Origin: Bacteroidales bacterium
GTDB taxonomy: Bacteria; Bacteroidota; Bacteroidia; Bacteroidales; Muribaculaceae
NCBI GenBank assembly: GCA_004557195.1
Contig: SFER01000188.1
Location: 1-6,290 of the forward strand
DNA length: 6,290 nucleotides
Direction of reading: 5' to 3'
The stretch's first letter is position 1. Every line of letters begins with the position of its first letter. Position numbers and translations under genes: made by a program. Below the pieces are notes generated by a model. That model was not told the DNA's origin, made no database searches, and saw nothing but the letters and a program-made list of their open reading frames with translations. Shown piece after piece: positions 1-5,875 of this stretch.

Positions 1-482
1 TGAAACTGGAGTTCTCAATTTCAGCCACCACTCGCCCACCCCGCACCGGCGAAATCGATGGCGTACACTATCACTTCCTCACCGTCGAGCAATTTAAAGA
101 AGCAATTGCCAACGACGCCTTGGTGGAATATGAAGAAGTGTACGAAGGACGCTACTACGGCACGCTAAAGAGCGAAATCGAACGCATACAAAACAACGGC
201 AAGAACGTGATTCTCGACATTGACGTAAAAGGCGGAGTTAACGTGAAAAAGATGTACGGCGACAACGCCTTGTCGATATTTATTCAACCGCCAAGCATCG
301 AGGTGTTGCGCGAGCGTCTTATTTCGCGTGCCACCGACCCAATCGAAGCCATCAACCAACGCGTCGACAAAGCAGCTTACGAGTTGACGTTCAAGGACCG
401 TTTCGACGTTTCGGTGGTGAACGACGACCTTAACACTGCTGTGCAGCAAACTCGCTCATTAATTAACGATTTCGTAAACTGA
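1..482 (+). CDS. gmk: Guanylate kinase, 3' part (5' end outside window)
   Basis: Guanylate kinase phosphorylates GMP to GDP with ATP in the cytoplasm, feeding the GTP and dGTP pools. The frame is open from position 3, upstream of any start codon, and gives 159 residues. It opens with the GMP-binding stretch LEFSISATTRPPRTGEIDG, followed by VEYEEVYEGRYYGT, the DIDVKGG strand, the QPPSIEVLRERLISRATD lid segment and a C-terminal RVDKAAYE...FDVSVVNDDL helix and strand, all in the usual order for the family. Compared with a usual length of about 185-190 residues, roughly 30 N-terminal residues are missing, including the GxxGxGKS/T P-loop, which must lie just before the window. A TTG at 120 is an internal codon and not the start. 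nadD begins 14 bases after the stop. In many Bacteroidales a YicC-family gene precedes gmk, so one may lie upstream, but it is not visible here. Confidence 0.96.
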   Translation, partial: KLEFSISATTRPPRTGEIDGVHYHFLTVEQFKEAIANDALVEYEEVYEGRYYGTLKSEIERIQNNGKNVILDIDVKGGVNVKKMYGDNALSIFIQPPSIEVLRERLISRATDPIEAINQRVDKAAYELTFKDRFDVSVVNDDLNTAVQQTRSLINDFVN

Positions 483-496
483 CAAATATTTCCACC

Positions 497-1072
497 ATGA
501 AAATTGGCATCTTTGGAGGAACATTCAACCCCATACACATCGGGCATGCAATAATAGCAAATTTCATTGCCCAAAACTCCTGCCTCGACGCCATTTGGTT
601 CATGGTAGCTCCGCAAAACCCGCTAAAAGCCGGAGCCTGCGGAGCATCGGACATCGACCGTATTAAGATGGTGGAAATGGTGGCACGAAAAATTGACAAA
701 GTCACCACCTCGGCATTCGAGTTTTCGCTTCCTCGCCCGTCATACACCTACAACACCCTGCTTGAGTTGAAAAAGCGGTTCCCAAACGACGAGTTCTATC
801 TGATTATCGGCGGCGACAATTGGCAGAACTTCGACAAATGGCGCAACCACGACGAAATAATTCGCGACTTCAACATAATGGTGTATCCTCGCCACGGATT
901 CGAAACAGTCATTCCCGAGGAATTGAGCAACCGTGTGAAACTAATCGAGGCACCAATAATTGAGCTGTCATCAACCAACATACGCGCTGCCTTGAAGGAG
1001 CAACGCAACATGAATTTCTTCCTCTCCAACGAAGTATACGAATACATTCTTGAAAACAAACTTTACACATAA
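497..1072 (+). CDS. nadD: Nicotinate-nucleotide adenylyltransferase
   Basis: This cytoplasmic enzyme transfers AMP from ATP to nicotinate mononucleotide, giving deamido-NAD in NAD biosynthesis. The 191-residue product has the expected length and motifs: GGTFNPIHIGH at residues 7-17, a nucleotidyltransferase signature with the HIGH-type sequence at 14-17; SYTYNTL at 82-88; IIGGDNWQNFDKW at 103-115, the family's substrate-contact region; and SSTNIR at 158-163, the second nucleotidyltransferase signature that binds the ATP phosphates. The ATG at 497 places the conserved MKIGIFGGTFNP directly at the N-terminus, so the start is secure. No Shine-Dalgarno is visible; the leader is A/T-rich as is common in Bacteroidetes. 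It follows gmk by 14 bases and its TAA shares one base with the ATG of the next gene, which suggests a common transcript and possible translational coupling. Confidence 0.97.
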   Translation: MKIGIFGGTFNPIHIGHAIIANFIAQNSCLDAIWFMVAPQNPLKAGACGASDIDRIKMVEMVARKIDKVTTSAFEFSLPRPSYTYNTLLELKKRFPNDEFYLIIGGDNWQNFDKWRNHDEIIRDFNIMVYPRHGFETVIPEELSNRVKLIEAPIIELSSTNIRAALKEQRNMNFFLSNEVYEYILENKLYT

Positions 1073-1587
1073 TGGATAATAACCAACTTTCGCCCAACAG
1101 CCTCGCATTCATTGCCCTCGCCAACGAATATTGCAGCGCAATCGAAAAAGCATCGGAATACGACAAAACCGACTTCATGGTGCAAATGCTCAAGCTGTTG
1201 CCCAGAATCTACATATCGGCTTCCGACATCAACATTAAGGAGTCGAGCGTGGAATACTATGTAGAGCCTTATCTCGACGAGGACGTTTATAACAATGTTC
1301 GCTGCAACATTGCCGCCCTCATGGCTGAGGACGATGTATTCCTTGAGACGTTTGAGGAGGACATGAAATACTCCGACACTCCCGTGTCGGCAACAATTTC
1401 CGAAGACCTTGCCGACATCTATCAGGAGCTATACAACCTGGTGGCATCGGTGCGCGACGTCGACAACGAAGCCATACGCTCAATACTCATCACTTGCAAA
1501 GAAGATTTCGCCACATTCTGGGGTCAAACGCTCTGCAACGTGCTGCGAGCACTCCACTCCGCTTTCTACAATCACGACCAACAATAA
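1072..1587 (+). CDS. DUF5063 domain protein, function unknown
   Basis: This is an acidic, mostly helical protein of 171 residues with no signal peptide or membrane segment, so it is presumably cytoplasmic. The pattern matches the Bacteroidetes DUF5063 family as I remember it: an N-terminal helix around residues 11-25 (LAFIALANEYCSAIE), a LKLLPRIYISAS segment near 40-51, a central VRCNIAALMAEDD..F...FEEDMKYSDTPVSATISEDLADIYQ region, and a C-terminal CKEDFATFWGQTLCNVLRALHSAFY helix. No catalytic motif is apparent. The ATG at 1072 overlaps the nadD stop (TAATG), so translation is probably coupled to nadD. The position after gmk and nadD hints at a housekeeping role, but no specific activity can be inferred. 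The family assignment rests on recall of conserved phrases such as MKYSD and SEDLADIYQ. Confidence 0.85.
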   Translation: MDNNQLSPNSLAFIALANEYCSAIEKASEYDKTDFMVQMLKLLPRIYISASDINIKESSVEYYVEPYLDEDVYNNVRCNIAALMAEDDVFLETFEEDMKYSDTPVSATISEDLADIYQELYNLVASVRDVDNEAIRSILITCKEDFATFWGQTLCNVLRALHSAFYNHDQQ

Positions 1588-1609
1588 ATAATAAAAAAAC
1601 TACTATATC

Positions 1610-2902
1610 ATGAACAATTACATCGAATCTTTGCTCCAATTCATGGATGCCAGCGTATGCAATTTCCTTGCAGTGGACACCATCAAGCAAATGCTTAGCA
1701 AAAACGGATACGTCGAGAAACGCATCGAGCAGCCGCTCCAATGCCAACCCGGCGACAAGTTCTTCGTAACTAAAAACGACTCGGCAATATTTGCCATCAA
1801 GATAGGCTCACGCCCAATCAGCGAAACCGGATTCAAGATAATCACCGCTCACAGCGATTCGCCATGTTTCCGCATCAAGCCTCATCCCGAAATGCTGTCG
1901 GGCGACCGTCTCGTGCGCCTCAACACCGAGGTGTATGGCGGACCAATTCTCTACACTTGGTTCGACCGTCCACTCTCGCTCGCCGGTCGTGTGATTCTGC
2001 GTGGCGAATCGGCTCTGAAGCCTGTCACCCGCTTGCTGAAAATCGACGAGCCGATTCTGATGATTCCTCATCTTGCCATCCACTTCAACCGCTCGGTGAA
2101 CGAGGGTAACGCCCTGTCGAAGCAAAAGGACATGTTGCCAATCCTCACACGCATCTCTGAAAGCCTTTCGGCTAACGGGCTACTCGTCAACTACATTGCC
2201 AAATCGCTAAACGTGGCTGTTGACGATATCCTCGATTTCGACCTGTTCCTTTATAACACACAGCCAGCCACACTCACAGGCCTCAACAAGGAGTTTGTGA
2301 TGTCGGGCAGGCTCGACGACCTCAGCATGGCTCACGCTGCCATCACTGCAATCATCGAGGCAACCGACGACGAAGCAACATGCATCAGCGCAATCTTCGA
2401 CAACGAGGAAACCGGCAGTGGCACCAAGCAAGGCGCTCACTCGCCTGTACTCAGCAACCTATTGCGCCGCATAGCCGAATGCCAAGGCGTGAACTTCGAC
2501 GGATTCTGCCAAGCCGTTGGCCGCTCTTTCATGATTTCTGCCGACAATGCACACGCTTTCCACCCCAACTACGCCGAAAAATACGACCCAACAAACCATC
2601 CGGCTCTCGGCGGCGGTCCGGTGATTAAAATTAATGCCAACTGCAAATACATGACCGACGCTCACTCTGCAGCCATCTTCAAGAGCCTTTGCGACGAAGC
2701 CGGCGCTCCTTGCCAATACTTCGTGAACCACTCCGACGTGGCTGGCGGCTCAACCCTGGGCAACATCTTCACCGGACAGCTCGACATCGAAGGTGTCGAC
2801 GTGGGCAACCCGTTGCTCGCCATGCACTCGGCTTGCGAAACCGGTAGCACCGACGACCACATCAACATGATTCGTGCCTTCAAGCAATTTTTTGCACAAT
2901 AA
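1610..2902 (+). CDS. apeB: M18 family zinc aminopeptidase
   Basis: This cytosolic dinuclear-metal exopeptidase belongs to the aspartyl-aminopeptidase-like M18 family and removes N-terminal residues from peptides. The 430-residue length is normal. Metal and catalytic residues assigned by comparison with known M18 enzymes are H81 in TAHSD, D236 in GRLDDL, the catalytic/metal pair E266-E267 in DNEETGSG, D312 in SADNAHAFHPNY and H406 in AMHSACE. Other conserved phrases are NTEVYGGP at 105-112, FDRPLSLAGRV at 118-128 and HSDVAGGSTLGN at 374-385. All essential residues seem present, so the enzyme should be active. Substrate preference cannot be read from the sequence. It starts 22 bases after the DUF5063 gene behind an A-rich leader without Shine-Dalgarno, and probably ends the gmk-nadD transcript. 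The symbol apeB follows bacterial M18 naming; the name is less certain than the family. Confidence 0.95.
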   Translation: MNNYIESLLQFMDASVCNFLAVDTIKQMLSKNGYVEKRIEQPLQCQPGDKFFVTKNDSAIFAIKIGSRPISETGFKIITAHSDSPCFRIKPHPEMLSGDRLVRLNTEVYGGPILYTWFDRPLSLAGRVILRGESALKPVTRLLKIDEPILMIPHLAIHFNRSVNEGNALSKQKDMLPILTRISESLSANGLLVNYIAKSLNVAVDDILDFDLFLYNTQPATLTGLNKEFVMSGRLDDLSMAHAAITAIIEATDDEATCISAIFDNEETGSGTKQGAHSPVLSNLLRRIAECQGVNFDGFCQAVGRSFMISADNAHAFHPNYAEKYDPTNHPALGGGPVIKINANCKYMTDAHSAAIFKSLCDEAGAPCQYFVNHSDVAGGSTLGNIFTGQLDIEGVDVGNPLLAMHSACETGSTDDHINMIRAFKQFFAQ

Positions 2903-2910
2903 AAAACCCG

Positions 2911-2926
2911 ATTTCAATTTTGAAAT
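2911..2926. repeat. Perfect inverted repeat overlapping the promoter
   Basis: The 16 bases ATTTCAATTTTGAAAT form two 7-base complementary arms (2911-2917 and 2920-2926) around TT. It lies 9 bases after the aminopeptidase stop and covers the -33 TTTG of the next promoter. There is no following T-run on the plus strand, so it is a poor terminator; an operator half-site or chance AT-rich symmetry is equally possible. Confidence 0.4.
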
Positions 2927-2949
2927 GTCTTCAAATGTTTGTACATTTG
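2919..2949 (+). promoter_or_regulatory. Bacteroidetes-type sigma-70 promoter of the phosphohexomutase gene
   Basis: A -33 element TTTG at 2919-2922 is followed, after exactly 19 bases, by TACATTTG at 2942-2949, which fits the -7 consensus TAnnTTTG of Bacteroides primary-sigma promoters. Transcription would start around 2954-2958, giving a leader of about 32-36 bases that is very A/T-rich before the ATG at 2990. This matches how Bacteroidetes start translation without a Shine-Dalgarno. The -7 box is also the right arm of an inverted repeat, CAAATGT-TTGT-ACATTTG (2932-2949). Confidence 0.72.
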
Positions 2950-2989
2950 TTAAATCATAACTGAACTTATTAATTTAAAATCAAATAAA

Positions 2990-3859
2990 ATGAAAGACGA
3001 CCAACTTTTACAACAAGTTACTGAAAAAGCAAAAGTGTGGCTTGGCGAAGGCTACGATGCCGAAACTCAAGCAGCTGTTAAGGCCATGCTTGAAAACGAA
3101 GACAAAACCGACCTTATTGAATGTTTCTACAAAGACCTCGAATTCGGAACCGGCGGTCTGCGTGGCATTATGGGCGTTGGCTCTAACCGCATGAACATCT
3201 ACACCGTTGGCGCTGCCACTCAAGGCCTCGCCAACTACCTGAAAGATGCTTTCAAGGACCTCCCTGAAATCAAGGTTGTTGTCGGTCACGACGTGCGCAA
3301 CAACAGCCGCCTGTTTGCTGAAATCTGCGCGAACATTTTCTCGGCTAACGGAATCAAGGTTTACCTCTTCGAAGGTTCTCGTCCAACTCCCGAAATGTCG
3401 TTCGCAATTCGCGAACTCGGCTGCCAAAGCGGTGTAATCATCACTGCTTCTCACAACCCAAAAGAATACAACGGCTACAAGGCATATTGGAACGATGGTG
3501 CCCAAATGACTACTCCACACGACACCAACACAATCGAATATGTCAACCGCATTAAGGGCGTAAAGGACATTAAATTCGAAGGTAACAAAGACCTCATCGA
3601 AATCCTTGGCGAAAAGATGGACAACATCTATCTCGAACGCATCAAAACCCTTTCGCTCAGCCCTGATGTAATTGCCCGTCACCACGACCTCAAGATTGTA
3701 TACACCCCAATCCACGGTACTGGCAAATACCTCATCCCCGCTTCATTGGCTAATTTTGGCTTCACCAACGTGATTCACGTGCCTGAACAAGACGTGCAGA
3801 GCGGCGACTTCCCAACAGTCGACTCTCCTAACCCTCAAGGGCGAATATCAACTGGTTAA
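2990..3859 (+). CDS. Phosphoglucomutase/phosphomannomutase, N-terminal fragment (frameshifted gene)
   Basis: This is the first half of an alpha-D-phosphohexomutase of the long Bacteroidetes type, which interconverts hexose 1- and 6-phosphates in the cytoplasm. Of 289 residues about 283 are genuine; the last six (GRISTG) are out-of-frame read-through to a premature TAA. Domain 1 contains the EFGTGGLRGIMG substrate-binding entry at 51-62 and the active-site loop TASHNPKEYNGYK at 152-164, whose S154 is the serine that carries the phosphate. Domain 2 runs to TPIHGTGKYLIP near 239-250 and the GDFPTVDSPNP phrase at 272-282, where homologues continue into the metal-binding DPDADR loop. That loop is missing. 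The ATG at 2990 follows its own promoter and an A/T-rich leader. Without the second half this product is unlikely to be active. Confidence 0.9.
   Translation: MKDDQLLQQVTEKAKVWLGEGYDAETQAAVKAMLENEDKTDLIECFYKDLEFGTGGLRGIMGVGSNRMNIYTVGAATQGLANYLKDAFKDLPEIKVVVGHDVRNNSRLFAEICANIFSANGIKVYLFEGSRPTPEMSFAIRELGCQSGVIITASHNPKEYNGYKAYWNDGAQMTTPHDTNTIEYVNRIKGVKDIKFEGNKDLIEILGEKMDNIYLERIKTLSLSPDVIARHHDLKIVYTPIHGTGKYLIPASLANFGFTNVIHVPEQDVQSGDFPTVDSPNPQGRISTG
3830..3845 (+). other. Internal deletion and frameshift junction in the phosphohexomutase gene
   Basis: Reading frame 2 carries the protein up to the codons for SPNPQ (ending about 3838), while reading frame 3 resumes it at KGEYQLVNGNQ from 3837 or 3840. 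In the family these two phrases are separated by about 40 residues that contain the DPDADR Mg-binding motif. No such motif is encoded anywhere in the window. The two parts sum to about 545 residues against about 580 for full-length relatives. The net loss must be 2 modulo 3 bases (roughly 110-135). A junction of the form cctcaaggg would allow microhomology between an Asn-Pro codon pair and a Leu-Lys-Gly codon run, but the exact endpoints cannot be fixed without an intact copy. Confidence 0.8.
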
Positions 3860-4625
3860 CGGCAACCAGATTGTGATGATTTTCCTTTACTACCTCATGG
3901 CTCGTCGTGGCGAACTTGGACTCATCAAAGGCAACGAATACATCGTTAAGACTATCGTTACCACCGAAACCATCAAGTCGATTGCCGAAAAGCAAAACAT
4001 CAAAATGTACGACGTATTCACAGGCTTCAAGTGGATTGCCAAAGTGATGCTTGAAAACGAAGGCAAAGCTCAATACTTGGGCGGTGGCGAAGAAAGCTAC
4101 GGCTTCTTGGCTGAAGACTTCGTTCGCGACAAAGACTCTGTTTCGGCTATTTCGCTCATGGCAGAAATCGCTGCTTGGGCTAAGGACAAAGGCCTCGACA
4201 TGAACGCTATGCTCATCGACATCTACATGACCTACGGCTATTCGAAGGAAAAAGGTATCTCACTCGTTCGCAAAGGCAAATCGGGCGCCGAAGAAATTGT
4301 GGCTATCATGAAGCAATTCCGCGAAAATCCGCCAAAGACCATCGGCGGCTCGCCAGTTGTCACCATCAAGGACTACGACAGCCTCGTGGAAAAGAATCCT
4401 GTTACCGGCGAAACCAAGCCTCTGGTTATGCCAACTACATCTAACGTGCTTCAATACTTCACCGAGGATGGCACCAAGATTTCTATCCGTCCTTCAGGAA
4501 CCGAACCCAAAATCAAGTTCTACCTCGAAGTTCACGACACTCTCGCAAGCGCCGACGAATACGATGCCAAGAACGAATGGGCTGAGGCTAAACTTGCTGC
4601 AATCGCTAAAGAACTTGGCGTTTAA
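3840..4625 (+). CDS. Phosphoglucomutase/phosphomannomutase, C-terminal fragment (frameshifted gene)
   Basis: This is the second half of the phosphohexomutase. Homology-like sequence starts at 3837-3840 (KGEYQLVNGNQ); the first in-frame starts are GTG 3873 and ATG 3876, neither preceded by a visible ribosome site, so this part is probably not made separately. Counting from GTG 3873, it carries KGNEYIVKTIVTT at 19-31, the TGFKWIAKVM segment at 50-59, the sugar-binding loop GGGEESYGF at 70-78, which normally selects the sugar ring orientation, and the domain 4 phosphate-binding loop RPSGTEPKIKFYLEV at 206-220. No further stops or shifts occur, so the coding quality remains good and the lesion is either recent or an assembly artefact. 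The gene ends 26 bases before an intrinsic terminator. In intact form I would call it a phospho-sugar mutase of the phosphoglucomutase-2-like group. Confidence 0.88.
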   Translation, partial: GEYQLVNGNQIVMIFLYYLMARRGELGLIKGNEYIVKTIVTTETIKSIAEKQNIKMYDVFTGFKWIAKVMLENEGKAQYLGGGEESYGFLAEDFVRDKDSVSAISLMAEIAAWAKDKGLDMNAMLIDIYMTYGYSKEKGISLVRKGKSGAEEIVAIMKQFRENPPKTIGGSPVVTIKDYDSLVEKNPVTGETKPLVMPTTSNVLQYFTEDGTKISIRPSGTEPKIKFYLEVHDTLASADEYDAKNEWAEAKLAAIAKELGV

Positions 4626-4651
4626 TTCTCTCACGCCAGTCAACTAATATC

Positions 4652-4684
4652 AAAGAGGTTGGGATAACTTTCCAACCTCTTTTT
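4652..4684 (+). terminator. Intrinsic terminator after the phosphohexomutase gene
   Basis: AAAGAGGTTGG (4652-4662) pairs perfectly with CCAACCTCTTT (4672-4682), 11 base pairs around a 9-base loop, and runs into a T-tract (4680-4684) and further T-rich sequence. It ends the plus-strand transcription unit. Confidence 0.88.
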
Positions 4685-4779
4685 CATTTTCATCCATGGC
4701 GCAAAACCGACTCACATTTGCAAGAAGCACCAAAGCAGCACGTTTCGCTCTCACCGTCAATTGCTCCTCCACCGCCACT

Positions 4780-4800
4780 CTAACCACTAACCTATAACCA
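4780..4800. repeat. Three imperfect 7-base tandem units in the intergenic gap
   Basis: CTAACCA, CTAACCT and ATAACCA lie head to tail between the two convergent terminators. The rest of the gap (4685-4912) shows no convincing gene: it is C-rich on the plus strand around 4741-4790 and contains a small hairpin CGGC-GCA-GCCG at 4801-4811. No function can be assigned. Confidence 0.35.
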
Positions 4801-4824
4801 CGGCGCAGCCGTTAATTCCATCGC

Positions 4825-4855
4825 AAAAGAAAAGCCCCGGAGGTATCTCCGAGGC
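4825..4855 (-). terminator. Intrinsic terminator of the minus-strand toxin-like operon
   Basis: GCCCCGGAG (4834-4842) and CTCCGAGGC (4847-4855) form a 9-position stem with one C/A mismatch and a 4-base loop. Read on the minus strand the stem is followed directly by TTTTCTTTT (4833-4825). It lies about 60 bases beyond the stop of the membrane protein gene and faces the plus-strand terminator. Confidence 0.8.
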
Positions 4856-4912
4856 AATGCGTTATGGGATAGTGGACTTCCAACATCAGTGGAGAAAGTC
4901 GCCATTTTAGAA

Positions 4913-5875
4913 TCAATCTTTATACTTATTGCTTAATATGAAAATTTGTAATTTCAACACTGAATGTAATTCGCACTCAACTAAAGAATCGAGCTTTTCT
5001 ATATCACATTTCCTAATCCTTAGTAGCGCCGAACCATTAGTTGTCTGAATTGCATTGTTTCTAAATATATACGTTGCAAGATTTACTGATGTGAAATAGA
5101 AATTAATTGGGGAAACACATAATAAGAAAGTTAACACTCCGATATTTCTGTCATCGCTTGCGCCGATATTGAAAACGACCACAATAAATCCGACACAAAG
5201 AATAATTGGAGCCAACATATAGATAATTGTTGATGATAGTTTCTTTGTGATTTTTAAGTGCATTAAGAAACACAGTAAAATTGATGCAATTAAAAGCATA
5301 GTCAAAACAGACGTTATGCGAGCATCATTATAAAAGAGGAAAATAGCAATTGCAATCTCTACAATAATAATCTCATTTGATATTTTGAATGGGATAGTGT
5401 TATCGCATTTATACGGTAGATTTATTCTTTGCAAATCGTAATTATTCTTTTCCATCTCCATTATGATAGCATTTCCCGAGCAAAATATTGACCTAATTCT
5501 CAAACATATTTCTTTATGCTTATTTATATCGTATCTAACGAACCGGGTCACTTCCTTTGCTATAATTGCATAGTTTACAACAACAGGCCAGCATAGAATT
5601 AACTTTCCAAATATACCCAAATAAAATTTTCCTTCAAAAAACATGAAAACAAACAATATATACAAAGTTGATACCCAGGTATAACTTAATTCTATAAAGA
5701 AGAAAATTGCATCACAAATGCCAGAATCGCGTTTGTACATTGTTATAAGAATTGCAATTGTTGTCAATGAGAACATTGCAACACCTAAGTACATCTTTGA
5801 CACATAAAGAACAATTGTGAAAATAAATAGCTGTAAAGCATACCACACATATTTATTTCCTTTGCTATTTTCCAT
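4913..5875 (-). CDS. Polytopic membrane protein, candidate immunity partner of the upstream toxin-like gene
   Basis: I do not recognise the family. The 320-residue product has about eight hydrophobic spans: roughly residues 10-27, 29-46, 55-80, 84-106, 166-182, 187-206, 215-236 and 245-270. A hydrophilic charged loop of about 60 residues (107-165) sits in the middle, and a C-terminal polar tail of about 50 residues (271-320) ends the protein. There is no cleavable signal peptide and no transporter motif I can name. The ATG at 5873-5875 overlaps the stop of the upstream gene by one base (TAATG on the minus strand) and is preceded by a near-perfect Shine-Dalgarno, so the two products are probably made together. 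Codons and base composition are AT-rich, unlike the plus-strand genes. The role as a membrane immunity protein is inferred only from being directly downstream of a toxin-like C-terminus. It could instead be a secretion accessory or an unrelated membrane protein. Confidence 0.75.
   Translation of the reverse strand: MENSKGNKYVWYALQLFIFTIVLYVSKMYLGVAMFSLTTIAILITMYKRDSGICDAIFFFIELSYTWVSTLYILFVFMFFEGKFYLGIFGKLILCWPVVVNYAIIAKEVTRFVRYDINKHKEICLRIRSIFCSGNAIIMEMEKNNYDLQRINLPYKCDNTIPFKISNEIIIVEIAIAIFLFYNDARITSVLTMLLIASILLCFLMHLKITKKLSSTIIYMLAPIILCVGFIVVVFNIGASDDRNIGVLTFLLCVSPINFYFTSVNLATYIFRNNAIQTTNGSALLRIRKCDIEKLDSLVECELHSVLKLQIFILSNKYKD

Noticed and set aside
3008..3715. Long 235-codon minus-strand frame opposite the phosphohexomutase fragment.
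   Set aside because: It is a shadow of a strongly coding, clearly homologous plus-strand gene and has no recognisable protein features.
4792..4905. 37-codon minus-strand reading frame (starts MATFSTDVGSPLSHN) in the intergenic gap.
   Set aside because: It reads straight through the minus-strand terminator hairpin, has no ribosome site or recognisable similarity, and is a length expected by chance.
4857..4910. 17-codon plus-strand reading frame MRYGIVDFQHQWRKSPF; the overlapping frame gives GLPTSVEKVAILES.
   Set aside because: Too short, no promoter or ribosome site, no recognised family; possibly a decayed remnant but nothing supports it.
5608..5638. Minus-strand match to TTTG-N19-TAnnTTTG (TATATTTG at 5615-5608, TTTG at 5638-5635) inside the membrane protein gene.
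   Set aside because: It lies in AT-rich coding DNA where such matches arise easily, and no gene start follows that it would sensibly serve.
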